The notes: a model not told the origin generated them from the sequence alone. Numbered from the stretch's first letter, positions 6,627 through 13,866 are shown. The stretch: 26,640 nucleotides of DNA from Salinibacterium sp. (GCA_004297555.1 SCSV01000312.1:1-26640); one strand, 5' to 3'. Numbers and translations are program-made.

Positions 6627-7283
6627 ATGTCTCGCACTCGATTCGCCACTGTCGCCGCTGTCGCCCTGATCGCATCCGTTTCTCTCGGGGCTTGTGCGAA
6701 GGAACCCGTGCCGGTTCCGACGGCATCCGAAACCCCGAGCGCGACGCCGACGCCAGCGCCGCCCTCGAAGATCATTCTCGATGGCAAAGGCGTGAGCGTG
6801 AACTCAGACGACGGCCTGATTCTCGAAGTGCTGTATTCGACTGACATCGCGACCGCCGTCTCCATGTTCAGCGACGCGATCGGGGAAGATCCCGTAATCA
6901 CCAGCACGCCCGACAATGGCGCTTGCGATCCAGCCAGAACGACTTACGACTGGGGCGGCATCAAGTTCGACGACCCCGGCTTCTTCCCCACGGCGGGCGA
7001 TGCCAAATTCGGTGGTCGACTCACTGGCACGAAGACTACCGGCGGCATCACGGTCGAAACGTTGAACGGCCAACATATCGGCTCGACGCCCGCAGAAATG
7101 GACGCAGCGATTCCGGATGCCCGCATCTTCCACATTGCCGACAGTGGCACGGATGTCTTCTTCGATGTGCAAGACCCCGAAGACCCGCAGTCACAGCAGT
7201 GGGGTGTGACCGCTGTCGCCGATAGCGGCAAGGCGTTTTTGATCCTTGCGCCCAACGAGTTCCAGGGCGGCACCGAGTGTTGA
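6627..7283 (+). CDS. Lipoprotein, tandem paralogue 1 of 3
   Basis: The 218-residue protein has a short signal peptide ending in the lipobox L-G-A-C, then a low-complexity linker (TPTPAPPSK type). The globular part shares a plan with the next two genes: a strand-rich start, a Y-S-T-D-I-A-T-A-V stretch, an internal Cys in N-G-A-C-D, Y-D-W-G-G, then NGQHIGST-P-A-E-M-D-A-A-I-P-D-A, and a C-terminal Cys as the last residue. It would be held on the outer membrane face. No enzyme motif is visible, and I do not recognise a named domain. Its stop overlaps the next gene's start, so the first two paralogues are translationally coupled. Confidence 0.8.
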   Translation: MSRTRFATVAAVALIASVSLGACAKEPVPVPTASETPSATPTPAPPSKIILDGKGVSVNSDDGLILEVLYSTDIATAVSMFSDAIGEDPVITSTPDNGACDPARTTYDWGGIKFDDPGFFPTAGDAKFGGRLTGTKTTGGITVETLNGQHIGSTPAEMDAAIPDARIFHIADSGTDVFFDVQDPEDPQSQQWGVTAVADSGKAFLILAPNEFQGGTEC

Positions 7284-7918
7284 GTCGCGAGCGCAGCGGT
7301 CGCGCTCTGGTGCTCGTTGTGGCCTTCGCGCTGATCGCCTGCGCATCCCTCGCCTCTTGCGCGCCCGCCCCAACGGCCACACCGAGTCCGACATCTACCT
7401 CGTCCCTCGTCGTCACTGTCGAGGGCGGCACGATTGCAGTGCCGGATCCCCACTCGCTCGAGGTAACCGACATCCCATACTCCGTGGATGTGCGCCTGGC
7501 CGTGGCAGCGCTGAGCGATGCGACCGGGGTGCAGCCCACCATCACGAACCACACCGCTTCCCCAGACGGATGCGATGCCAATTACACTGCCTACGATTGG
7601 GACGGCCTCGAACTGCGATCGCCCGCTGCGAGCAAGCCGGATGACACGCAATTTTCGGCCCGTGTGACGGCTGCAACCTCAGCCGGTGGTGTCGCGTTGC
7701 AGACCTCCAATGGCCAGCACGTTGGTTCGACGGTCGCAGAGATGCAAGCGAATGTTCCGGATGCCTTCACCTTTAGCGGTGACGGCGCAACCCGAGTCTT
7801 CTACAGCGTGCAGAACCCCGACGAAGACACGGCGAACGGCTGGGGCGCGATCGCGCTCGCCCCGCACGGAGTCGTCACCGACATTCTTGCGCCGCAATAT
7901 TTCTACGGCGACTGCTGA
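7277..7918 (+). CDS. Lipoprotein, tandem paralogue 2 of 3
   Basis: The 213 residues have a signal peptide with lipobox L-A-S-C (around residue 28) and a Pro/Thr/Ser linker. The domain is alignable with its neighbours: IPYSVDVRLAVAALSDATG, internal Cys in D-G-C-D-A-N, Y-D-W-D-G-L-E-L-R-S-P, SNGQHVGSTVAEMQANVPDA, V-Q-N-P and the terminal Y-F-Y-G-D-C. GTG 7277 lies inside the stop of paralogue 1 in the same GTGTTGA arrangement as at 496; TTG 7280 is the alternative. Close similarity to paralogue 3 suggests a recent local duplication. Function unknown. Confidence 0.8.
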   Translation: MLSRERSGRALVLVVAFALIACASLASCAPAPTATPSPTSTSSLVVTVEGGTIAVPDPHSLEVTDIPYSVDVRLAVAALSDATGVQPTITNHTASPDGCDANYTAYDWDGLELRSPAASKPDDTQFSARVTAATSAGGVALQTSNGQHVGSTVAEMQANVPDAFTFSGDGATRVFYSVQNPDEDTANGWGAIALAPHGVVTDILAPQYFYGDC

Positions 7919-7940
7919 ATCTCCACTGTGTCAACCGAAT

Positions 7941-7946
7941 AGGAGG
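7941..7946 (+). promoter_or_regulatory. Strong Shine-Dalgarno AGGAGG before a disputed start
   Basis: AGGAGG stands 4 nt before an in-frame GTG at 7951, which would extend paralogue 3 by 21 residues. The downstream ATG 8014 has a good promoter and typical signal-peptide length instead. Two starts may both be used. Confidence 0.4.
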
Positions 7947-7977
7947 CGTCGTGCGTCGTGTGAGTATGAGAACTCCA

Positions 7978-8007
7978 TTGATTGCGAGAGAACCTAGCCA
8001 ATATGCT
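7978..8007 (+). promoter_or_regulatory. Promoter of lipoprotein paralogue 3
   Basis: TTGATT (7978-7983), an 18-bp spacer and TATGCT (8002-8007) form one of the better sigma-70-type promoters in the window. The -10 ends 6 nt before ATG 8014, so the mRNA would start at the ATG. Confidence 0.55.
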
Positions 8008-8013
8008 GTGCGC

Positions 8014-8679
8014 ATGAAGCGAGCATCCAGACTCGTAGGCATTGGCGCCATCGCGGCGCTCACTGCGGTCTCCCTCACCTCGTGTCGTCCTGCTCCGACT
8101 CCTCCGAGCGCCACGCCTGCTACGTCGACTGCGACGGAGAGTCCCGCTCCGAGTATCGCCTCCCCGACTGTGATCATCGAAGGGGGCAAGATCGTCGTCG
8201 GCGATCTGAATTCCAGCGAGACCACCGAGATCCCATACACGACCGATGTCGCAACCGCCGTCGCGGACCTGACCGACGCGATCGGGGTTGCCCCGACAGT
8301 GGTTCACCATCCACTGGACCCCGCGTCTCCGTGTCTGGGCGCCTTCACCGAGTACAAATGGGACGGACTGGAGCTGGTATCACCTCCCGTCCTTACCGCC
8401 GCAGGAAACCCGGCCTTTTCCGTGGATCTGACCGGAACTGAGTCGGGTAACGCCCAGCTGTTCACCTCCAATGAACAGCACATCGGTTCGACCGTTGCCG
8501 AGATGGACGCGAACATCCCAGATGCCATCGTCGTCCCGGACGGCGGCGGCGTTAGGTACGACGTGCAGAATCCGCACGCAGACGAGTTCGAACGCTGGGG
8601 CGCGCTCGCGTTCGAAGAGGATGGGGTTGTCACGGAGGTTGTTGCGCCCGAGTTCTATTACGGCACCGACGCCTGCTGA
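8014..8679 (+). CDS. Lipoprotein, tandem paralogue 3 of 3
   Basis: From ATG 8014 the product has 221 residues: basic n-region M-K-R-A-S-R, hydrophobic core, lipobox L-T-S-C at about residue 24 and a Ser/Thr/Pro linker. The domain has IPYTTDVATAVADLTDAIG, internal Cys in S-P-C-L-G, Y-K-W-D-G-L-E-L-V-S-P, SNEQHIGSTVAEMDANIPDA, V-Q-N-P and a terminal T-D-A-C. It is nearest to paralogue 2. The alternative GTG 7951 has a strong AGGAGG, but gives an unusually long n-region before the signal peptide. Unlike paralogues 1 and 2, it has its own promoter and a 95-bp gap before it. Function unknown. Confidence 0.78.
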   Translation: MKRASRLVGIGAIAALTAVSLTSCRPAPTPPSATPATSTATESPAPSIASPTVIIEGGKIVVGDLNSSETTEIPYTTDVATAVADLTDAIGVAPTVVHHPLDPASPCLGAFTEYKWDGLELVSPPVLTAAGNPAFSVDLTGTESGNAQLFTSNEQHIGSTVAEMDANIPDAIVVPDGGGVRYDVQNPHADEFERWGALAFEEDGVVTEVVAPEFYYGTDAC

Positions 8680-8724
8680 TGTCCGCCACATGGTCGGCCT
8701 CGCGGGTTTGTCGGTGATTGTCGG

Positions 8725-8730
8725 CAGAAT
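8725..8730 (+). promoter_or_regulatory. -10-like box for the DUF1684 gene
   Basis: CAGAAT (a relaxed match to TANNNT) ends 6 nt before ATG 8737. The A/G-rich AGAGGG directly before the ATG is too close to act as a normal ribosome site, so a leaderless start is plausible. Confidence 0.35.
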
Positions 8731-8736
8731 AGAGGG

Positions 8737-9597
8737 ATGACCGACACCGCCACTGATACCGCGACAGAACAATCCCCGGCCGAACAATCCCCAGCCGAGC
8801 TTCTCGCCCGGTTCCGTTCCCGCCGCGAAGAGTCGGTCGTGCAGCCGAAAGGCAGCCTCGCCCTCGTCGCAACACAGTGGGTGGATTCTGAGCAGACCAT
8901 CTACGGTGTTCCGGGAGTCTGGGCGCCGCGCGCCAAGGGCGAGTCCGGGTTGACGGTCAAAGCAGCGGCATCCGACAACATTGTGGTCGACGGCGTGCTC
9001 GTCGACGGCGAGGCCGTGGTGCGCGGGAAGGATGATGCTTCGCCAAGCGAGATCACTTTCAGCGACACGGTCAGCGGTTTCGTGATCGCCGGCGACGATG
9101 GCGTCTATGCGCTTCGCGTGTGGGATGCGAACTCGGAGGGCATCCGCGAATTCGGCGGCATCGACGCCTACCCCTACAACCCGGACTGGGTGATCACGGC
9201 TGCGTTCACGGAGCACCCCGAGGGCACCACGATGGGCTTCGAGCACCTCAAAGACAACGGCAAGACCAAGGAGCAGGTGATTCCGGGCGAGATCACCTTT
9301 ACCAAAGACGGGGTCGACTACAACCTCGCGGCCTTCAAGTCGGGCCGGGCTCTTCAGCTCGTATTCGCGGATACGACGAACGGTGTCGACACCTATAGCG
9401 TCGGGCGGTTTCTCTTCGTCGCGCCCGCACCGGATGGCACGATCCTGCTCGACTTCAACCTCGCAGTGCTGCCCCCGTGCGCTTTCAGCTACAGCTTCAA
9501 CTGCCCGATGCCCCCGAAACAGAACCGTTTCGCGGTCGCGGTCGAGGCGGGCGAGAAGAACGTTCTGAAGAAAGACGGTCCACTGCTGCACGAGTGA
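8737..9597 (+). CDS. DUF1684 domain protein
   Basis: The 286-residue, apparently cytoplasmic, beta-rich protein carries the DUF1684 C-terminal signature. In residues 239-286 this reads D-F-N-L-A-V-L-P-P-C-A-F, then N-C-P-M-P-P-K-Q-N-R-F and V-A-V-E-A-G-E-K, with C248 and C256. The N-terminus is low in complexity (repeated T-D-T-A and E-Q-S-P-A) and then begins ELLARFRSRREESV, typical for the family. The biochemical function of DUF1684 is not known to me. It sits alone between the lipoproteins and the DUF3145 gene. No signal peptide or membrane segment is seen. Confidence 0.88.
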   Translation: MTDTATDTATEQSPAEQSPAELLARFRSRREESVVQPKGSLALVATQWVDSEQTIYGVPGVWAPRAKGESGLTVKAAASDNIVVDGVLVDGEAVVRGKDDASPSEITFSDTVSGFVIAGDDGVYALRVWDANSEGIREFGGIDAYPYNPDWVITAAFTEHPEGTTMGFEHLKDNGKTKEQVIPGEITFTKDGVDYNLAAFKSGRALQLVFADTTNGVDTYSVGRFLFVAPAPDGTILLDFNLAVLPPCAFSYSFNCPMPPKQNRFAVAVEAGEKNVLKKDGPLLHE

Positions 9598-9620
9598 GCA
9601 GGCGCGCGAGCGGCCTGCTC
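9596..9620 (+). terminator. Possible terminator hairpin after the DUF1684 gene
   Basis: GAGCAGGC and GCCTGCTC form a perfect 8-bp stem with a 9-base loop, beginning in the stop codon. No T-run follows, so it would be a non-canonical terminator or an RNA 3'-end stabiliser. Confidence 0.4.
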
Positions 9621-9646
9621 CCGGGGGCGCAGGTCGAATCACACCC

Positions 9647-9676
9647 TTGTGATTACCTCGCGTGGTCGGCAATAAT
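9647..9676 (+). promoter_or_regulatory. Promoter of the DUF3145 gene
   Basis: TTGTGA (9647-9652), an 18-bp spacer and AATAAT (9671-9676) form a plausible promoter. It would give a leader of about 85 nt containing the GGAGAA ribosome site before GTG 9767. Confidence 0.45.
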
Positions 9677-9766
9677 GGGGGACAGCGGCTCGCCGCACAA
9701 TTCAACACGTCACGTAATCCGTACCTGGGTCGATGGGGAAGTCGCACCCAACCGAACGGAGAAATC

Positions 9767-10270
9767 GTGACTGCACCAAACGCTTGCGGAGTGCTATACG
9801 TGCACTCCGCTCCTCGCGCGCTGTGCCCGCACCTCGAATGGGCGGTCGGCAGCGTTCTCGGTCGCGCCGTCAACTTCGAGTGGACGCCGCAGGCCCTCAT
9901 CAAAAACTCCCAGCGCACCGAGTACTACTGGGAGGCCGAGCGCGGCACGGGCGCGAAACTGGCATCCGCTCTGCGCGGCTGGGATCACCTGCGCTATGAA
10001 GTGACTGAGGATGCAGGCCTCGGCACCGACGGCAGCCGCTGGATGCACACCCCCGACCTCGGCATCTTCTTCGGTCAGACCGACACGGTCGGAAACCTGG
10101 TGATTCCCGAGGATCGCATCCGCTACGCCATGGAAACTGCGGGTGCCGACGCGATCGAACTGCACCGCGAGCTTCGAATCGCCCTTGGGCAGGCCTGGGA
10201 CGACGAACTCGACGCGTTCAGGCACGCTGGCGAAGACTCCGCCGTCGTGTGGCTGCACAACGTGGGTTAG
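9767..10270 (+). CDS. DUF3145 domain protein
   Basis: This 167-residue protein of the actinobacterial DUF3145 family has the N-terminal G-V-L-Y-V-H-S-A-P-R-A-L-C-P-H-L-E-W, the central N-F-E-W-T-P-Q and Y-Y-W-E-A-E, and the C-terminal GQAWDDELDAFRHAGE. Function unknown; the family commonly lies next to fabF in actinobacteria, which suggests a link with lipid synthesis (from memory, not proof). GTG 9767 is chosen because GGAGAA lies just upstream and the family N-terminus begins there. It converges with fabF, with only six bases between the two stops, so the transcripts are likely to overlap. Confidence 0.9.
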   Translation: MTAPNACGVLYVHSAPRALCPHLEWAVGSVLGRAVNFEWTPQALIKNSQRTEYYWEAERGTGAKLASALRGWDHLRYEVTEDAGLGTDGSRWMHTPDLGIFFGQTDTVGNLVIPEDRIRYAMETAGADAIELHRELRIALGQAWDDELDAFRHAGEDSAVVWLHNVG

Positions 10271-10276
10271 AACTTC

Positions 10277-11518
10277 TTAGCTGTAGCTCCGGAACGCCGC
10301 GACCGCGTTGTGGCCGCCGAACCCGAACGAGTTGCTCAGCGCGAGCAGCGGTCCGTCGCCGAGCGGCCTCGGTGAGGTGACCACGTCGAGCGGAATCTCC
10401 GGGTCTTGATTCTCGAGGTTGATCGTCGTCGGCGCAGTGCGGTGGTACATCGCGAGGATCGTGAAGATCGCCTCGAGCGCACCGGTGCCGCCGAGCAGGT
10501 GGCCGGTTGCCGCCTTTGTCGCCGAGACCGGGATGTTCGGCAAGTGATCGCCGAACACGCGCTGCAGTGCGTGGTACTCGGCAATGTCGCCGACCGGGGT
10601 GCTCGTCGCGTGCGCGTTGATGTGCGAGACATCCGTGGGCTTCGCCCCGGCCTGTTCGATTGCCGCGATCATTGCCCGAGCCGCGGCTGAACCTTCCGGG
10701 TCGGGGGCGGTGATGTGGTAGGAGTCGCTCGTGACCGAGCCGCCGGCGAGTTCCGCGTAGATGCGGGCACCGCGCGCGAGGGCGTGTTCCTCGGTCTCGA
10801 GCACGATCGTGCCCGCGCCCTCGCCGAGCACGAATCCGTCGCGAGTCACGTCATAGGGGCGGGATGCCGTCTCGGGGCTGTCATTGCGCTTCGACAGGGC
10901 CTGCATGGCGGCGAACGCAGCGATCGGCAGCGGGTGCACGACCGATTCGGTGCCGCCGGCGATGACGACATCCGCGAGCCCGAGCTGCAGATGGTCATAG
11001 GCGTTCGCGATCGCCTCAGTGCTCGACGCGCAGGCCGAGACGTCGGTGCGGGCGAAGGCACGGGACGGAATCGACATGCTGATCGCAGCAGCGGCGGCGT
11101 TCGGCATGAGCATTGGGATCGTCATCGGAAGCACGCGTCGCGCGCCCTTCTCCTTGAGCGTGTCCCACGCCTCCAGAAGGGTCCAGAGACCGCCGATGCC
11201 GGTCGAGTAGTCGACGCCGATGCGCACCGGGTCGATGTCGGGAGATCCGGCATCCGCCCAGGCTTCGCGAGCAGAGATGAGGGCGAACTGGCTGGACGGG
11301 TCGAGGCGCTTGCTTTCGACCCGCTCGAGCACTTCCTCGGGCCGCACCTTCGCCTCGGCGGCGAACGTGACCGGCAGGCCGTACTCGGCTACCCAGCCGT
11401 AATCAAGGGTGTGCACGCCGGATTCACCGGCGAGCAGGGCATCCCATGACTCAGGGGCAGTTCCGCCTAGCGGGGTCGTCGCGCCGATACCGGTGACGAC
11501 AATTTTCTTCGGTCCCAT
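10277..11518 (-). CDS. fabF: Beta-ketoacyl-ACP synthase II
   Basis: The 413-residue condensing enzyme extends acyl-ACP with malonyl-ACP in type II fatty-acid synthesis. The catalytic triad is visible: C163 in S-A-C-A-S-S-T-E-A, H303 in N-A-H-A-T-S-T-P and H340 in K-A-A-T-G-H-L-L-G-G. The C-terminal GFGGHN motif is also present. The length is typical. It is the last gene of the aceE-fasR-fabD-fabH-acpP-fabF series, 76 bp after acpP; that gap contains a long hairpin. An AGGA site precedes the ATG by 8 nt, so it depends on a leader and is not a leaderless first gene. Confidence 0.95.
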   Translation of the reverse strand: MGPKKIVVTGIGATTPLGGTAPESWDALLAGESGVHTLDYGWVAEYGLPVTFAAEAKVRPEEVLERVESKRLDPSSQFALISAREAWADAGSPDIDPVRIGVDYSTGIGGLWTLLEAWDTLKEKGARRVLPMTIPMLMPNAAAAAISMSIPSRAFARTDVSACASSTEAIANAYDHLQLGLADVVIAGGTESVVHPLPIAAFAAMQALSKRNDSPETASRPYDVTRDGFVLGEGAGTIVLETEEHALARGARIYAELAGGSVTSDSYHITAPDPEGSAAARAMIAAIEQAGAKPTDVSHINAHATSTPVGDIAEYHALQRVFGDHLPNIPVSATKAATGHLLGGTGALEAIFTILAMYHRTAPTTINLENQDPEIPLDVVTSPRPLGDGPLLALSNSFGFGGHNAVAAFRSYS

Positions 11519-11545
11519 TCAACAATCCTGTTCGGTTAACACTTC

Positions 11546-11589
11546 GTGCTGTGGCCAGCCCGGCGAATGCCGAGGCTGGCCCCCAGCAC
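11546..11589 (-). ncRNA. Long mRNA hairpin between acpP and fabF
   Basis: An outer 6-bp stem (GTGCTG/CAGCAC) encloses an inner stem of 8 bp (GGCCAGCC/GGCTGGCC) plus 3 bp across a one-base bulge, with a 6-base loop. There is no T-run. It could be a partial terminator, a processing site or a stabiliser that sets the acpP to fabF ratio. Confidence 0.5.
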
Positions 11590-11594
11590 ACTGA

Positions 11595-11843
11595 TTAGCC
11601 TTGTGCGTTGGTGATGAAGTTGACTGCGTCGCCAACCGTCTTGAGGTTCTTGACCTCTTCGTCGGGAATCTTCACGTCGAACTTCTCTTCAGCGTTGACG
11701 ACGATGGTCATCATCGAGATCGAGTCGATATCGAGGTCATCCGTGAACGACTTGTCCAGCTGAACGCTATCCGTCGGCGTGCTGGTTTCGTCGTAGATCA
11801 GCTCGGCCAGACCGGCGAGGACTTCTTCGGTGGACAATGCCAT
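11595..11843 (-). CDS. acpP: Acyl carrier protein
   Basis: The 82-residue acidic protein carries growing acyl chains on a 4'-phosphopantetheine arm. The attachment Ser is S41 in D-D-L-D-I-D-S-I-S-M (canonical D-S-L). The start is the ATG at 11843 because AGGAG lies just upstream (minus-strand AAGGAGAAACAC before ATG) and MALSTEEV is the usual N-terminus; a longer frame upstream is rejected. It is placed between fabH and fabF, the usual actinobacterial order. AcpP is needed in large excess over FabF, and the hairpin downstream may help achieve this. Confidence 0.95.
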   Translation of the reverse strand: MALSTEEVLAGLAELIYDETSTPTDSVQLDKSFTDDLDIDSISMMTIVVNAEEKFDVKIPDEEVKNLKTVGDAVNFITNAQG

Positions 11844-11883
11844 GTGTTTCTCCTTGTGGATGTGATTGAGACCGGTAGTTAGT

Positions 11884-12885
11884 TTAGGGGAGGACAACAA
11901 CCTGGGCGCCGTACACCAGGCCGGCTCCGAAGCCGATCTGGAGCGCGAGGCCGCCGCTGAGTTCCGGATGCTCGGCGAGCAGCGCGTGCGTCGCGAGCGG
12001 GATCGACGCTGCCGAGGTGTTGCCAGTGTGGGCGATGTCGCGTGCGATCACGACGGACTCGGGCAGCTTCAGTTGCTTGGCGAACTCGTCGATGATGCGC
12101 ATATTGGCCTGGTGCGGGATGAACGCGGCGAGGTCTTTCGCCTCGATGCCGGCTGCTTCAAGCGCTTGCTTGGCAACCTTGGCCATGTCCCACACCGCCC
12201 AGCGGAACACGGTTTGGCCTTCTTGGCGCAGCATCGGCCACTCGGCACCGTCGCGGTACTGCTCGAAAGTGGCATCCATTCCGACTGCGTCCCACTTGGA
12301 GCCGTCGGAACCCCAGACCGTGGCTGAGATTCCAGGGAAGTCGCTCGGGCCGACGACGGCAGCGCCGGCGCCATCGCCGAGCAGGAACGAGATGGTGCGG
12401 TCGGTCGGTTTCGCGTACTGCGAGAGCTTCTCGGCGCCGACCACGAGCACGTACTCGGCCGCGCCGCTGCGGATCAGGGCATCCGCCTGGGCGATTCCGT
12501 AGGTGTAGCCGGCGCAAGCGGCGCTGATGTCGTAGGCCGGAGCGGGGGTCGCACCGATGCGGTCGGCGAGCTGCGCCGCCATCGACGGGGTCACGGCAAC
12601 GTTGCTGATGGTGGAGACGAGCACGGCACCGAGCTGGTCGCCGCGGATGCCCGCAGCCTTCAGTGCTTCGTTGGCCGCGCTCTCGGCGAGGTCGACGGCG
12701 TCGACCCCCTTGGGCGCGCGCCGGCGCTCGATCACGCCCGTGCGCTGCTGGATCCACTCATCGCTCGAGTCGATGGGACCGGCGATGTCGTCGTTCGAGA
12801 CGACGAGTTCACCGCGGGCCGCGCCGAGCCCGAGAATTCGGGTGAACTCGGAGCCGTACGCTTGCGTGAGGGTGGGCTTGTTCAT
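11884..12885 (-). CDS. fabH: Beta-ketoacyl-ACP synthase III
   Basis: The 333-residue enzyme starts fatty-acid synthesis by condensing an acyl-CoA with malonyl-ACP. The active-site residues are C124 (D-I-S-A-A-C-A-G), H258 (F-I-P-H-Q-A-N) and N289 (H-T-G-N-T-S). The N-terminal S-S-D-E-W-I-Q-Q-R-T-G-V motif is family-typical. Actinobacterial FabH often accepts branched primers such as isobutyryl- or anteiso-acyl-CoA, which would fit iso/anteiso lipids, but this is not visible here. ATG 12885 overlaps the fabD stop as ATGA, so the two are translationally coupled. Confidence 0.95.
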   Translation of the reverse strand: MNKPTLTQAYGSEFTRILGLGAARGELVVSNDDIAGPIDSSDEWIQQRTGVIERRRAPKGVDAVDLAESAANEALKAAGIRGDQLGAVLVSTISNVAVTPSMAAQLADRIGATPAPAYDISAACAGYTYGIAQADALIRSGAAEYVLVVGAEKLSQYAKPTDRTISFLLGDGAGAAVVGPSDFPGISATVWGSDGSKWDAVGMDATFEQYRDGAEWPMLRQEGQTVFRWAVWDMAKVAKQALEAAGIEAKDLAAFIPHQANMRIIDEFAKQLKLPESVVIARDIAHTGNTSAASIPLATHALLAEHPELSGGLALQIGFGAGLVYGAQVVVLP

Positions 12886-13802
12886 GCGTTCCCGTCGATC
12901 AGGTCAATAGCGGCGGCCAAGTCATCCGGTGTCTTCACGGCCACCGCCGGTACGCCCTTGAGCGCACGTTTGGCGAGGCCGACGAGAGCACCAGCGGGAG
13001 CGAGTTCGACAATGCCGGTGACGCCTGCCGCTGCGAACGACTCCATGGTCAGGTCCCACCGTACAGGGGACGACACCTGGCCGACGAGAAGGTCGATGTA
13101 GTGCGCGCCGCTTTCTACGCGCGAGCCGTCTCGGTTGGTCCAGATCGGCAGGGTCGGCTCGTTCTTCTCCAGGCCGGCCGCGAAGTCTTCGAGGTGCGAG
13201 ACCGCGGGCTGCATGTAGCGGGTGTGGAACGCGCCAGCAACCTGCAGCGGGATGACCCGGGTGCCCGCGACGGGGTTCTCCGCGAGTTGCGCGAGGGCGT
13301 CGGTCGCTCCGGCGACCACGATTTGCCCGCCGCCGTTGAAGTTCGCGGGCTGGAGGCCCAGCTCGGCGAGTCGCGCGAGCAGCTCGGCCTCGTCGCCGCC
13401 GATGACCGCGGACATGCCCGTGGTCTCGAGGGCAGCGGCATCCGCCATCGCGCGTCCGCGTTCGGCAACAAGGCGCATCGCATCCGTCTCGCTCAGAATG
13501 CCGGCGATCGCGGCTGCGGCAACCTCACCGACCGAGTGGCCCGCGACGCCGTCGACGTGAGAGCGGCGTCCCTCGCTAAGCACAGCGGCCGCGGTCATCA
13601 GGCTCGCGGCAACGATGAGCGGCTGGGCGACCTTCGTATCGCGGATGGTGTCGGCGTCGCTCGTTGTGCCGTGCGCGACGAGGTCGATGCCCGCAGCATC
13701 CGAGAGGGCGCCGAGGTGATCGCGAAGCGCGCTCTCCGCGAGCCAGGGTTCGAGAAAACCGGGAGTTTGGGAGCCCTGACCGGGCGCAACGACGACAATC
13801 AC
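12882..13802 (-). CDS. fabD: Malonyl-CoA:ACP transacylase
   Basis: The product has 306 residues from GTG 13802 and moves malonate from CoA to AcpP. The nucleophile is S90 in G-H-S-V-G-E and the partner is H193 in A-F-H-T-R-Y-M; the N-terminal V-V-A-P-G-Q-G-S-Q-T-P-G-F is family-typical. A longer frame starting at 13844 was rejected because its 14 extra residues precede the conserved beginning. A relaxed -10 box (CAGACT, six bases before the GTG) and an inverted repeat further upstream lie in the 105-bp gap after fasR. The operon can therefore have its own, possibly FasR-activated, promoter. Confidence 0.94.
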   Translation of the reverse strand: MIVVVAPGQGSQTPGFLEPWLAESALRDHLGALSDAAGIDLVAHGTTSDADTIRDTKVAQPLIVAASLMTAAAVLSEGRRSHVDGVAGHSVGEVAAAAIAGILSETDAMRLVAERGRAMADAAALETTGMSAVIGGDEAELLARLAELGLQPANFNGGGQIVVAGATDALAQLAENPVAGTRVIPLQVAGAFHTRYMQPAVSHLEDFAAGLEKNEPTLPIWTNRDGSRVESGAHYIDLLVGQVSSPVRWDLTMESFAAAGVTGIVELAPAGALVGLAKRALKGVPAVAVKTPDDLAAAIDLIDGNA

Positions 13803-13808
13803 CTGACT

Positions 13809-13814
13809 AGTCTG
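13809..13814 (-). promoter_or_regulatory. -10-like box of the fab operon
   Basis: CAGACT on the minus strand ends 6 nt before GTG 13802. The -35 region at the matching distance (AGCCGT) is poor, as expected for a promoter that needs an activator. Confidence 0.35.
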
Positions 13815-13852
13815 CCAACGATCGGCGGCGAACGGCTGGAGCATCCCCCCAA

Positions 13853-13866
13853 GAATCGCCCGATTC
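13853..13866. promoter_or_regulatory. Inverted repeat, candidate FasR operator upstream of fabD
   Basis: GAATCG-cc-CGATTC is a perfect 6-bp inverted repeat with a 2-bp centre, 51 bp upstream of the fabD start and just behind its likely -35 region. The position suits an activator. That FasR binds it is inference. Confidence 0.4.

Noticed and set aside
8380..9918. 512-codon minus-strand frame across the lipoprotein 3 / DUF1684 / DUF3145 region
   Set aside because: It crosses three supported genes and two intergenic regions and shows no recognisable protein feature.
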